DNA of 64,000 nt. Origin: CADCTB01 sp963768975 (lineage in GTDB: Bacteria > Actinomycetota > Acidimicrobiia > Acidimicrobiales > AC-14). Position numbers and translations under genes: made by a program. Each line of letters opens with the position of its first letter. The stretch's first letter is position 1. Under the pieces are notes generated by a model. The model was not told where the DNA came from, did no database searches, and saw only the letters and a program-made list of their open reading frames with translations. Of this stretch, positions 7,567-17,296 are shown piece after piece. Location of the stretch: positions 38,883 to 102,882 of the forward strand of contig CAVYKB010000004.1 in NCBI GenBank assembly GCA_963768975.1. The letters run 5' to 3'.

Positions 7567-8634
7567 ATGGAGGTCGGCCACCTCGTCCTGAGGGGGTCAC
7601 AGCGCGATATCGGCGAACAGTTGGCCCGGATGGCCCTCCACCTCCACGGCGTCGGGCCGGCGGTTGGCGGGGACCCGCTGGTGACGAGCGCCCGCCGGCG
7701 GTGGTACCAGCGCGAATGGCCGGCCCACTTCGAGCGCATGCGGGGGGTCGCCGACATCCACGGGGTCGACGTAGAGGACGACTCGGTGGAACTCGGCCTG
7801 CTGGCCTACCTCGGCGGGGCGCCGGCGTGCTCGGTGGCGTGGCTCCCGTCGACTTCCTCCGGGCACCCGATCCTGAGCCGCAACTACGACTTCCCGACCG
7901 GCACCCTGACCGAGATCCTCGGCGGCGAGGCGCAGGCCGGCGAGCTGCCGATGACGGCCCGCCCGTACGTGATCGAGACCTATCCGTCCGACGGCCCGGC
8001 CTGCCTGTTCCTCTGCGCCTACGAGCTGCTCGGGGGTTGCATCGACGGCCTGAACTCCGAGGGCCTGGTGGTGGCCCTGCTGGCCGACGACGAGACGACC
8101 GACAGGGATCCCACACTGGCGCCGGCTGTCGGGCTGAACGAGATCCAGCTGCTGCGCTACCTGCTGGAGACGTGCTCGTCGACCGCCGAGGCCCGCAAGG
8201 CGCTGCTGGCCGCCAAGTACAGCTACATGTTCCTGCCGTGCCACTTCCTGGTGGCCGACGCTGGCGGCGACTCCTTCGTCTACGAGCGCACCGCCAATGC
8301 CGACCACCTGGTCGAGGGCGCCGGCGCCGTGCAGGTGGTGACCAACCACCTGCTGCACGCCCGTCCCTCCCTCGACGACCTGCCCGCCGGCGACGGCCCG
8401 TCTGCCACCTACGCCCGCGCCCGCCTGCTCACCGCAGCCGTCGCCGGCCGCCCGTCGCTGACGACCGAGGAGATCAAGGCCGCGCACTCCTGCGTGCACC
8501 GGGAGGATCCGGCATCGGTCTCGCGGACCCTCTGGCACGGGCTCTACGACGCAGTCGACCGGAGCTTGGAGGTGTCCTTCTACCTTGGCGAAGGCCGGCG
8601 CTCGCCGTACCGCCGGTTCAGTCTCACCGGGTGA
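7567..8634 (+). CDS. C45-family N-terminal-nucleophile hydrolase (acyltransferase/amidase-like)
   Basis: A 355-residue protein with the layout of peptidase family C45 (acyl-CoA:6-aminopenicillanate acyltransferase and choloylglycine-hydrolase relatives). EVGHLVLRGSQRDIGEQLAR at the start matches the family N-terminus, so ATG 7567 is preferred; an in-frame GTG at 7522 would overlap mutM. APACSVAWL contains the presumed autoprocessing Cys88, followed by HPILSRNYDFP, the usual R-N-Y-D motif, and later GLNSEGL. No signal peptide. The substrate is unknown. It sits 32 bp after mutM and ends 1 bp from the convergent PIN gene, an insertion in an otherwise conserved block. Confidence 0.8.
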   Translation: MEVGHLVLRGSQRDIGEQLARMALHLHGVGPAVGGDPLVTSARRRWYQREWPAHFERMRGVADIHGVDVEDDSVELGLLAYLGGAPACSVAWLPSTSSGHPILSRNYDFPTGTLTEILGGEAQAGELPMTARPYVIETYPSDGPACLFLCAYELLGGCIDGLNSEGLVVALLADDETTDRDPTLAPAVGLNEIQLLRYLLETCSSTAEARKALLAAKYSYMFLPCHFLVADAGGDSFVYERTANADHLVEGAGAVQVVTNHLLHARPSLDDLPAGDGPSATYARARLLTAAVAGRPSLTTEEIKAAHSCVHREDPASVSRTLWHGLYDAVDRSLEVSFYLGEGRRSPYRRFSLTG

Positions 8635-8635
8635 A

Positions 8636-9025
8636 TCAGCCGGCCCAGATGATGTCGACCTCGTAGGCGGCCAAGGTCCGATCGGCGGTGAGCAACGATG
8701 CCTTCTCGGCCGTCGCCTGCGCGATCAGCAGTCGATCGAAGGGATCGCCGTGGTGAGCGGGCAGCGAAGCGACGGCGAGGGCGTGAGAGTGCGCCACGGC
8801 CAGTGGGACGACGCCGCTGGTGGCGACCCGGTCTGGGACGTAGACGTCGGGGGCCTCGGGAAGGGCAAGCTTGCCGAGCGCCCACTTGATCGCAATCTCC
8901 CACGAGCTGGCGGCCGAGAAGAGGAGGACATTGGAGGGATCCTCGGCGTGAGCAAGCGCGGCGCCCAGGCGTTCGGGCGCGACCTGGAGCCAGAGCCAGA
9001 CCTGAGTATCGAGAAGCAGCTTCAC
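8636..9025 (-). CDS. PIN-domain toxin (VapC-like)
   Basis: A 129-residue PIN-domain ribonuclease of the type often annotated as PilT-like. Acidic residues that would bind Mg2+ are visible: LLDTQVWLW (Asp6), SWEIAIK (Glu), GDPFDRLLIAQA (Asp) and TADRTLAAY (Asp). It lies immediately downstream of its Phd-type antitoxin and overlaps it by 4 nt, the usual order and coupling. Targets are probably tRNA or rRNA by analogy with VapC; not shown here. The cassette splits the conserved mutM-smc block and faces against it. Confidence 0.88.
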   Translation of the reverse strand: MKLLLDTQVWLWLQVAPERLGAALAHAEDPSNVLLFSAASSWEIAIKWALGKLALPEAPDVYVPDRVATSGVVPLAVAHSHALAVASLPAHHGDPFDRLLIAQATAEKASLLTADRTLAAYEVDIIWAG

Positions 9026-9252
9026 CCTCCGCTGAATGCGCGGAGTGTCTCCTCGGGGAGGGGCTCGTTGAAGTCTTCGGGAACCTCGAATCGTCCTCGG
9101 TCCCGTCCGAACGCCCGCTCAGAGGTGGGCTCGACCGGTACGAGCCTGGCGACGACCCGCTCGCCGTTGCGAATGGCGATCTCCTCGCCGAGAGCCACCC
9201 GCCGTAGCAACCGGGACAGATGAGTCTTCGCTTCGTGCACCCCGACGTCCAT
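9022..9252 (-). CDS. Phd/YefM-family antitoxin
   Basis: A 76-residue antitoxin. The N-terminus MDVGVHEAKTHLSRLLRRVA is the Phd/YefM fold that binds operator DNA, and IRNGERVVARLVPVE completes it. The acidic C-terminal tail (VPEDFNEPLPEETLRAF) would wrap the toxin. ATG 9252 is preferred because it starts the conserved fold; ATG 9270 adds six residues. It is encoded just upstream of the PIN toxin with a 4-nt overlap and is likely autoregulated with it. About 100 bp separates it from the divergent smc start. Confidence 0.88.
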   Translation of the reverse strand: MDVGVHEAKTHLSRLLRRVALGEEIAIRNGERVVARLVPVEPTSERAFGRDRGRFEVPEDFNEPLPEETLRAFSGG

Positions 9253-9352
9253 GGCGGCATGGTAGACCAAGTCCTTGACTAAGTCAGCCCCGATGGCCCG
9301 AGCGAAAGCGAATCCGCCACGGAGGCGCGCCAGCCGATAGATTCGTAATTAC

Positions 9353-12300
9353 ATGTTTCTCCGGTCGCTGACCCTCAAGGGGTTCAAGTCCTTCGCGGAC
9401 CCCACGACGCTGGAGCTGGAGCGGGGGCTGACCGCAGTCGTCGGCCCCAACGGGAGCGGCAAGTCCAACATCGTCGACGCCGTGGCGTGGGTGCTCGGCG
9501 CCCAGGGGCCCCGCTCGGTGCGGTCCACCCGCATGGACGACGTGATCTTCGCCGGCACCGGCCGGCGCTCGGCGCTGGGCCGGGCCGAGGTCACCCTCAC
9601 CATCGACAATACCGCCGGCCTCCTGCCGATCGGCCTGAGCGAGGTGACGATCACCCGCACGCTCTTCCGGACCTCCGGCGAGAGCGAATACGCCGTCAAC
9701 GGCGCGCCGTGCCGCCTGCTCGACGTGCAGGAGCTGCTCTCGGACACCGGGGTCGGCCGCCAGCAGCACGTCATCGTCAGCCAGGGCAACCTCGACACGG
9801 TCCTCGACGCCCGGCCCGAGGACCGCCGGCTCATCATCGAGGAGGCGGCCGGCATCCTGAAGTTCCGCCGGCGCAAGGAGAAGGCCGAGCGCCGGCTGGA
9901 GGCCACCGAGGCCAACCTCGTCCGCCTCGCCGACCTGAACCGGGAGGTCGGCCGCCAGCTCAAGCCGCTGGAGCGCCAGGCCGACGCCGCCCGACGCCAC
10001 GACGACCTGGCCGCTGAGCTGCGGGCCCTGCGCCTGTACCTCGCCGGCCGGGAGCTGGCGACGCTGGCCGCCCGCCGGCATGCGGCGGCCGGCGCCCGCA
10101 CCCAGCTCGCCGTCGACGAGGCCGCCATCCGCACCGAGCTGCGGGGCCTCGACTCGTCGGTAGCCGCAGCCGAGGCCTGGGTTGCATCCGCCGGCGGCAC
10201 CGGGTTGGGCGACGCCGTGGGCCGGCTCGAGGCGCTGCGCGAGCGGGCGCGGGGCCTGGCCGCCGTCCTGGCCGAGCGCCAGCGGTCGATCGGGCGCGAC
10301 CGGGCCACAGCAGTCGACACCAACCTCGTCTCGGCCCTCGAGTCCGAAGCCGCCCGCCTGGCCGCCGAACTGGCCGAGGTCACCACCGAGGCCGAGGAGC
10401 TGAAGCCCCAGCGGGCCGAGCTGGCCGAGGCCGAGGCCGCCGTCGCCCGGGAGCTCGACGGGCTGGCGGTGCCCCAGGCTCGCCCCGACCGCGCCGCTGA
10501 GGCGCGGGGCGAGCTGGCCGCGGTGCGGGCCGGCGCCGAGCGGGGCCGGGCCGAGATGGCCCGCCTGGAGACGCGCCTTGTCGCCCTGGAGGCTCAGGCT
10601 GCCGAGTTCGACGACCAGGCCACCCGGCGCAGGGCCGAGGCCGACGGCGTCACCGTCGCCGAGCGCGAGGCGGTGGCCGAGGCTGAGGAGGCCGAGGCGG
10701 CACGGGCCGCCGCCGTGTCGCAGATGGAGTCGGTCCGAGCCGAGGCTCGGGAGACGGCGTCGGCGGAGCGGGTGTGGACCGCCCGCGCCGAGGCGCTGGC
10801 CATGGCCCTGGCGTCCTCGGCCGGCTCGGCCGCGGCGGACCAGCTAGCAGGGGAGTCCGGCGTGCTCGGCACGCTGGCCGCGCTGGTCGAGGTCGACAAG
10901 GGCTGGGAGGACGCGTGGGCGGCGGCGGCCGCCGAACTGGCCCACACGGTGGTGGTCGACGGCGTGGGCGCCGCCCGCCAGGTGCTGGCCGGCCTCGACG
11001 ACGCCGGCGTCCTCGCCCTCGGCGCGCCGGCGCCGCCAGCACCGGGCCTGCCCGCCGGCTGCCCGGGCGAGCCCCTGCGGGCCCACGTCCGGTCGTCGCA
11101 CGCCGGCGTCGAGCGGGCGCTCGACGCGCTTCTGGCCGGCGCCGTCGTCGTCCCAGGCGGGTGGGCCGAGGCGCTCGACGCCAGCCTGGCCTACCCCGAG
11201 GTCATCGCCCTGACCCGGGCCGGCGACCGCTTCGGGGCCGCAGCGTGGCGACGGGGCAACACGGGCACGGCCGCGACTCGCGTCGCCCTCGACGAGGCCC
11301 GGGCCAAGTCGGAGGAAGCCACCGCCGCCGCCGCCACCACGGCTGGCCGCCTCGCCGAGATGTCGGCCGCTGGCGAGATCGCCACCGCGGCGGCCAAGGA
11401 GTCGGCGCAGCGGCGCGACGTCGCCGTCCGGGCCGCCCGCACCGCCCGCGCCGACCTCGACCGGGCCATGACCCGCCGGCGGGAGTCCCTGGCCGAGGCC
11501 GAGGGCGTGCGGTCCCACGTCGAGCAGCTGGCCCGCCGGCTGGCCCATGAAGAGTCCCGCACGGCGGAGCTGGCCGCGCTGCTCCCTGTCCTGGAAGCCG
11601 AGGACGCCGCCGGCGCTGAAGAGGTACGGCGCCTGGGCGCGGCCCGGGCCGAGGTCCAGGAGCGGATGTCGGGCCTGCGCAGCCGGCGGACCGGCCTTGA
11701 TATGCGGGCCACCGCCCTGGAAGACCGCAGGGCGTACCTGGGCCGGCGCCTCAGCGAGGTGGAGGACCGCCTGGCCCGCCACGGCGCCGAACGGGAGGCG
11801 GCCGGCGCCCGCCGCCAGCAGATCGAGGTGCTCGCCATCCGCACCGGGTGGCTGGCCGGCCTGGTCGACGACCGCCTCGCCGTGCTGGAGGCCGAGCTGG
11901 TCGACGTCCGCGCCCGGCGCGAGCGCCAGGCCCAGGCCCTGGCCACGGCGATGGGGCGGCTCGAGGAGCTCCGCCGCCGGCGCCAGGACGCCGAGCGCCG
12001 GCTGGAGGAGGTCCGGGAGCGCTTCCGCCGGGCCGAGCTCGACGAGGCCGAGTCCCGCATGCGCCAGGAGGCGTCGATCGAGACCCTGCGCCGGGAATTG
12101 GACTGCGAGGCGGACGTCGCCATCGCCGCCGAGTGCCCGGAGCTCAAGGACGGCACCAGCCCGGCCAGCCGGGTCCGGGAGCTGGAGCGCGAGCTCCGGC
12201 TCATGGGCCCGGTCAACCCGCTGGCCCTGGAAGAGCTGGCCGCCCTCCAGGAGCGCCAGGCCTTTCTGGCCGCCCAGCTCGACGACGTCAAGGGCACCCG

Positions 12301-12805
12301 CCGCGAGCTCACCAAGGTCATCCGGGCGGTGGAGACCGAGATGGCTCAGCTGCTGGCTGCCGCCTACGCGGATGTCGCCGACCACTTCGTCCGCCTCTTC
12401 GAGACGCTCTTCCCTGGGGGCCAGGGCCGCCTGCGCCTGACCGACCCCGACAACCTGCTGGCGGCGGGCATCGAGGTGGAGGCCCGGCCGGCGGGCAAGA
12501 ACGTCCGCAAGCTGTCGCTGCTCTCGGGCGGCGAGCGGTCGCTGGTCGCCCTGGCCTTCCTCTTCGCCGTGTTCCGCAGCCGGCCGTCGCCCTTCTACCT
12601 GCTCGACGAGGTCGAGGCCGCGCTGGACGACGTCAACCTCACCCGCTTCCTCGACCTGCTCGGCGAGTTCCGCCAGGAGGCCCAGCTGCTCGTCGTGACC
12701 CATCAGAAGCGGACCATGGAGGCGGCCGACTGCCTCTACGGGGTGACGATGCAGCCCGGCGGCTCATCCCGGGTCGTCAGCGAGCGAGTGGCGGCCAACC
12801 GGTAA
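9353..12805 (+). CDS. smc: Chromosome segregation protein SMC
   Basis: A 1150-residue condensin ATPase. Walker A is GPNGSGKS at residues 31-38, in the usual N-terminal sequence LTLKGFKSFADPTTLELERG. Two long coiled coils (about 165-490 and 640-980), very rich in Ala, Glu and Arg, flank a hinge (about 500-630). The C-terminal head has the ABC signature LLSGGERSLVALAF and Walker B FYLLDEVEAALDD. It forms the ring that, with ScpA/ScpB, compacts and separates origins. Length is normal. It starts at ATG 9353; ftsY follows after an inserted Uma2-family gene. Confidence 0.97.
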   Translation: MFLRSLTLKGFKSFADPTTLELERGLTAVVGPNGSGKSNIVDAVAWVLGAQGPRSVRSTRMDDVIFAGTGRRSALGRAEVTLTIDNTAGLLPIGLSEVTITRTLFRTSGESEYAVNGAPCRLLDVQELLSDTGVGRQQHVIVSQGNLDTVLDARPEDRRLIIEEAAGILKFRRRKEKAERRLEATEANLVRLADLNREVGRQLKPLERQADAARRHDDLAAELRALRLYLAGRELATLAARRHAAAGARTQLAVDEAAIRTELRGLDSSVAAAEAWVASAGGTGLGDAVGRLEALRERARGLAAVLAERQRSIGRDRATAVDTNLVSALESEAARLAAELAEVTTEAEELKPQRAELAEAEAAVARELDGLAVPQARPDRAAEARGELAAVRAGAERGRAEMARLETRLVALEAQAAEFDDQATRRRAEADGVTVAEREAVAEAEEAEAARAAAVSQMESVRAEARETASAERVWTARAEALAMALASSAGSAAADQLAGESGVLGTLAALVEVDKGWEDAWAAAAAELAHTVVVDGVGAARQVLAGLDDAGVLALGAPAPPAPGLPAGCPGEPLRAHVRSSHAGVERALDALLAGAVVVPGGWAEALDASLAYPEVIALTRAGDRFGAAAWRRGNTGTAATRVALDEARAKSEEATAAAATTAGRLAEMSAAGEIATAAAKESAQRRDVAVRAARTARADLDRAMTRRRESLAEAEGVRSHVEQLARRLAHEESRTAELAALLPVLEAEDAAGAEEVRRLGAARAEVQERMSGLRSRRTGLDMRATALEDRRAYLGRRLSEVEDRLARHGAEREAAGARRQQIEVLAIRTGWLAGLVDDRLAVLEAELVDVRARRERQAQALATAMGRLEELRRRRQDAERRLEEVRERFRRAELDEAESRMRQEASIETLRRELDCEADVAIAAECPELKDGTSPASRVRELERELRLMGPVNPLALEELAALQERQAFLAAQLDDVKGTRRELTKVIRAVETEMAQLLAAAYADVADHFVRLFETLFPGGQGRLRLTDPDNLLAAGIEVEARPAGKNVRKLSLLSGGERSLVALAFLFAVFRSRPSPFYLLDEVEAALDDVNLTRFLDLLGEFRQEAQLLVVTHQKRTMEAADCLYGVTMQPGGSSRVVSERVAANR

Positions 12806-12814
12806 TCTGTGGAG

Positions 12815-13369
12815 ATGTCGGTTCGGCCCGCCATCCCGTGGACCTATGACGACTATGTCGACCTTCCCGATGACGGAAAGCGGTACGAGATCGTCGAGGG
12901 AGAGGTCTTCGTGACGCCGGCGCCGAACATCCACCACCAGGACATCGTCGGTTGGCTGTTCGTGACTTTGTACGAGCACGTCCGTCGCCACGGCGGCGGC
13001 CGGGTGTTCGTCGCGCCGGTTGACGCCGTGCTGTCCCCGACCAACGTCGTACAGCCCGACATCGTGTTCGTGGCCGACGCCGACAACGACCGGATCACGC
13101 CGGCCAATCTTCAGGGCCCTCCCACGCTGGCCGTCGAAGTGCTGTCAGAGGCGAGGCACGACCGGGTACGGAAGCGCCGGCTCTATGCCCGGTTTGGCGT
13201 GGCGGAGTACTGGATCGTCGATCCCGAGGGCGAGCGGGTGGAGGTGTACCGCCTCGATGGGCAGACGTACCCGACGCCCACACTGCTCGAGGCCGGCACC
13301 GCGCTGACCACCGGATTCCTTCCCGGCCTGTCGATCGACGTCGCCACGCTCCTCGCCGCCGGAACTTGA
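12815..13369 (+). CDS. Uma2-family (DUF820) putative endonuclease
   Basis: A 184-residue protein of the Uma2/DUF820 family, a PD-(D/E)XK nuclease-like fold abundant in cyanobacteria and actinobacteria, with no firmly known role. Family features are YDDYVDLPDDGKRYEIVEGEV near the N-terminus, QPDIVFV near residue 90, the VEVLSEA strand and the YWIVDPEGERVEVY motif near 135. A GTG at 12809 would add two residues. It is inserted between smc and ftsY with only 9 and 45 bp of spacing, which breaks the usual gene order and suggests recent acquisition. Confidence 0.87.
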   Translation: MSVRPAIPWTYDDYVDLPDDGKRYEIVEGEVFVTPAPNIHHQDIVGWLFVTLYEHVRRHGGGRVFVAPVDAVLSPTNVVQPDIVFVADADNDRITPANLQGPPTLAVEVLSEARHDRVRKRRLYARFGVAEYWIVDPEGERVEVYRLDGQTYPTPTLLEAGTALTTGFLPGLSIDVATLLAAGT

Positions 13370-13414
13370 ACGTCCGCCCTCGGGGGCCTTGCCAGGACCG
13401 GTAGCCTGGGACCC

Positions 13415-14623
13415 ATGGAGATCGTGCTCGGGCTGCTGGCCGTTCTGGTGGTCAGCGGCCTGGTGGCCGCCTTCATCGCCTCCCGCCCCCGCCGGCGTGA
13501 CGCCGAGCTGGAGCCGCCTCCTGCCGCCCCGCTGCCGCCGCCCAAGGCGTCGGGGGCACCGCCGGCGCCCAAGAAGGAGAAGCCGAAGCGGCCGAGCATC
13601 CCGTCCGAGGAGGAGCTCGCCCGCCAGGCCGCCGAGGTCGTGGCCGAAGCCGAGGCCGTCCTCGCCGGCGCCCGTGAGGCGCCCGTTCCTGAGGCCGAGC
13701 CCGGCGAGGCGCCGCTGGCGGCGTCCAAACCCCGCTTCCGCGACCGCCTCGGCAAGGCGCGCGGCCTCCTCGCCGGCTACCTGGGGTCGGTCCGGTCCCG
13801 CACCAAGATCGACGACGAGACCTGGGAGGAGTTGGAAGAAGCCCTGATCCGGGCCGACGTGGGCATCACCGCCACCACCGCCCTTCTCGACCAGCTCCGG
13901 GCCCAGGTCAAGGCCGAGAACATCCAGACCTCCGAGCTGCTGGTCGACGCCCTCAAGGACAACCTCAAGAAGCGCCTCTCCATCGCCGACCGGTCCCTCC
14001 GCATCGAGCCCGGGATGCCCAACGTGTGGCTCTTCGTGGGCGTCAACGGCGTGGGCAAGACCACCACCATCGGCAAGGTCGGCCACCAGCAGGTCGGCGA
14101 GGGCCGCACGGTGATCATGGCTGCCGGCGACACCTTCCGGGCTGCCGCCGCCGAGCAGCTGGAGCTGTGGTCGAAGCGGGTCGGGGCCCAACTGGTGCGG
14201 GGCAACGAAGGGGGCGACCCCGGCGCAGTGGTGTTCGACGCCGTCGAGCGGGCCGCCGCCCGCCAAACCGACCTGGTCCTGGCCGACACCGCCGGCCGCC
14301 TCCACACCAAGGTCAACCTCATGGAGGAGCTGAAGAAGGTCCGCCGGGTGGCTGACAAGCCCCCGGGCAAGGTCACCGAGGTGCTGCTGGTCATCGACGC
14401 CACCACCGGCCAGAACGGCCTGGTCCAGGCCAAGCAGTTCACCGAAGCCGTCGAGGTCACGGGTGTGGTGCTTACCAAGCTCGACGGCACGGCCAAGGGC
14501 GGCATCGTCCTGGCCATCCAGAACGACCTGGGCATCCCCATCAAGCTGGTCGGCCTGGGCGAGACCGCCGACGACCTCGTCGCCTTCGACCCCGACGAGT
14601 TCATCGACGCGCTGTTTGCCTGA
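13415..14623 (+). CDS. ftsY: Signal recognition particle receptor FtsY
   Basis: A 402-residue SRP GTPase. The first 22 residues form a membrane anchor (IVLGLLAVLVVSGLVAAFIA), followed by an acidic/proline-rich A domain (to about 115), then NG domains. G1 is GVNGVGKTTTIGKVG near 207-221, with Val where Thr is usual. Then follow the DTFRAAAAEQL box, DTAGRL, TKLDGTAKGG and the closing GLGETADDL. It receives SRP-ribosome complexes at the membrane, partnering Ffh encoded next. An N-terminal membrane anchor of this kind is common in actinobacteria. Confidence 0.96.
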   Translation: MEIVLGLLAVLVVSGLVAAFIASRPRRRDAELEPPPAAPLPPPKASGAPPAPKKEKPKRPSIPSEEELARQAAEVVAEAEAVLAGAREAPVPEAEPGEAPLAASKPRFRDRLGKARGLLAGYLGSVRSRTKIDDETWEELEEALIRADVGITATTALLDQLRAQVKAENIQTSELLVDALKDNLKKRLSIADRSLRIEPGMPNVWLFVGVNGVGKTTTIGKVGHQQVGEGRTVIMAAGDTFRAAAAEQLELWSKRVGAQLVRGNEGGDPGAVVFDAVERAAARQTDLVLADTAGRLHTKVNLMEELKKVRRVADKPPGKVTEVLLVIDATTGQNGLVQAKQFTEAVEVTGVVLTKLDGTAKGGIVLAIQNDLGIPIKLVGLGETADDLVAFDPDEFIDALFA

Positions 14624-14628
14624 GCGAA

Positions 14629-14671
14629 CTGGTTGCACTTCACCGCCGTATGCGCGGGTAGGTGCAACCAG
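14629..14671 (+). terminator. 10-bp hairpin between ftsY and ffh
   Basis: CTGGTTGCAC (14629-14638) is perfectly complementary to 14662-14671, with a 23-nt loop. It begins 6 bp after the ftsY stop, so it could be an attenuator or a terminator without a U-run. Confidence 0.45.
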
Positions 14672-14711
14672 ATCGGCCAGAGGGGCGGCGTCCAGTACCC
14701 TGGGCTGAGCC

Positions 14712-16049
<1,338 letters not shown>

Positions 16050-16064
16050 AGGAGAGAGAACACA

Positions 16065-16367
16065 GTGGCCGTCAAGCTCCGCCTGATGCGGATGGGTAAG
16101 AAGAAGCAGCCGACCTACCGGCTCGTCGCCGCCGACGGGCGGTCGCCGCGCGACGGCCGGTTCATCGAGATCTTCGGGACCTACGACCCCCGCCAGGAGC
16201 CCTCGCTGATCAAGGTCGACAACGACAAGGCCGTCGCCTGGCTCCAGAAGGGCGCCCAGCCCACCGACCGGGTCGAGCAGCTGCTGAAGATCTCCGGCGC
16301 CTGGGAGCAGTTCAAGCCCGGCACCGGCGGCTCGCCGGCGCCTGCGGCCGCCGACGCGTCTTCATGA
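16065..16367 (+). CDS. rpsP: 30S ribosomal protein S16
   Basis: A 100-residue S16 protein starting at GTG 16065 (VKLRLMRMGKKKQPTYRLV). GRFIEIFGTYDPRQEP and DKAVAWLQKGAQPTDRVEQLL are the family core. The C-terminal Ala/Pro-rich tail is short. The stop overlaps the KH-domain gene by 4 nt (ATGA), the standard rpsP-khpA arrangement. Confidence 0.97.
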   Translation: MAVKLRLMRMGKKKQPTYRLVAADGRSPRDGRFIEIFGTYDPRQEPSLIKVDNDKAVAWLQKGAQPTDRVEQLLKISGAWEQFKPGTGGSPAPAAADASS

Positions 16368-16660
16368 GCGACGTCGAGGTCGAATTGGACGACGACGACG
16401 TGGACGACGGCAACCGGCTGGAGGGCTCCGTCCCCCGCGCCGTGCTCGAGTACCTGGCCAAGGCCATCGTCGACGACCCCGACTCGGTGGTCGTCGAGGT
16501 CGAGGATGGCCGCACGACGAGCCTGCGCCTCAACGTGTCGCCCGACGACATGGGCCGGGTTATCGGCCGGCGGGGCCGCACCGCCCAGGCCATCCGCACC
16601 GTGGTCCGTGCCGCCGCCGCCCGGGAGGGCATGGACGTACACGTGGACATCGTGGATTGA
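16364..16660 (+). CDS. KH-domain RNA-binding protein (KhpA-like)
   Basis: A 98-residue protein; residues about 25-98 form a single type II KH domain. The G-x-x-G loop is VIGRRGRTAQAIRTVVRAAA, and the end VHVDIVD is typical. The N-terminal 22 residues are unusually acidic (EVELDDDDVDDGN) compared with the roughly 77-residue family norm. In other bacteria KhpA, with KhpB, binds RNA and affects cell division and growth. It is translationally coupled to rpsP. The TGA stop is the start of a perfect 10-bp hairpin (16658-16680). Confidence 0.92.
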   Translation: MSDVEVELDDDDVDDGNRLEGSVPRAVLEYLAKAIVDDPDSVVVEVEDGRTTSLRLNVSPDDMGRVIGRRGRTAQAIRTVVRAAAAREGMDVHVDIVD

Positions 16661-16780
16661 CGTGAGCCAAGCTCACGTCAAGCGGAACTGCTCGGTCAGC
16701 CGCCTGCGGCGGCTCCGCTTGCCAGTTCCGGCGAACCAAGCTCGCTTCGCTCGACGGTTCGCCGGTGCGCCTACGGCGCA
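16658..16780 (+). repeat. Array of consecutive hairpins between the KH gene and rimM
   Basis: There is a perfect 10-bp stem with a CAA loop at 16658-16680 (embedding the stop codon). An 8-bp stem at 16683-16690/16723-16730 encloses GCCGCC/GGCGGC around TGC at 16699-16713. A perfect 10-bp stem lies at 16728-16737/16756-16765, and TGCGCC/GGCGCA around TAC at 16766-16780. Nearly every base of the spacer can pair. No U-runs. Confidence 0.7.
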
Positions 16781-16802
16781 GAGCTAGGCCGTCCGCAGGA
16801 CT

Positions 16803-17261
16803 GTGCTGGAAGTCGGCCGGATCGTCAAGGCGCATGGGATACGGGGGGAGGTCATCGTGGACCTCGTCACCAACCGGCCGGACCTGCGGCTGGCGCCCGG
16901 CTCGGTGCTCGCCACGAACCGGGGCCCGCTCGAGGTGCTGACGGCCACACCCCACCAGGGCCGGTGGATCGTCGCCTTCCGCGGTGTCGAGGACCGGAAC
17001 GCAGCGGAGACCTACCGGGGCCTGGTCCTGTCGGCGGAGCCCGTCGAGGGGGACGAGGACACCCTCTGGGTGCATGAGCTGATCGGCTCCGAGGTCTTCG
17101 ACCTCGCCGGCCGCAGCCACGGGCTGGTGGAGGCGGTCGAGTCCAATCCCGCATCCGACCTGCTCGTCCTGGCCGGCGACCGCCTCGTGCCGCTGGTGTT
17201 CGTGAAGTCCAAGCTGCCCGGCCGGGTCGTCATCGACCCGCCCCCCGGCCTGCTCGACTAG
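16803..17261 (+). CDS. rimM: Ribosome maturation factor RimM
   Basis: A 152-residue 30S assembly factor that works with S19. The N-terminal RimM domain begins LEVGRIVKAHGIRGEVIV from GTG 16803; the C-terminal PRC-barrel covers LWVHELIGSEVFDL to the end (LPGRVVIDPPPGLLD, the common family ending). Length is slightly short but complete. In most actinobacteria trmD and rplS follow; here the strand switches and an FG-GAP protein begins, so the conserved block ends at this gene. Confidence 0.94.
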   Translation: MLEVGRIVKAHGIRGEVIVDLVTNRPDLRLAPGSVLATNRGPLEVLTATPHQGRWIVAFRGVEDRNAAETYRGLVLSAEPVEGDEDTLWVHELIGSEVFDLAGRSHGLVEAVESNPASDLLVLAGDRLVPLVFVKSKLPGRVVIDPPPGLLD

Positions 17262-17296
17262 CCCGGGGAGAGGTGTCAATGACCCCGGGGCGCCCC

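Noticed and set aside
10844..12703. 619-codon minus-strand frame opposite smc
   Set aside because: Antisense of the SMC coiled coil; GC-driven lack of stops rather than a gene.
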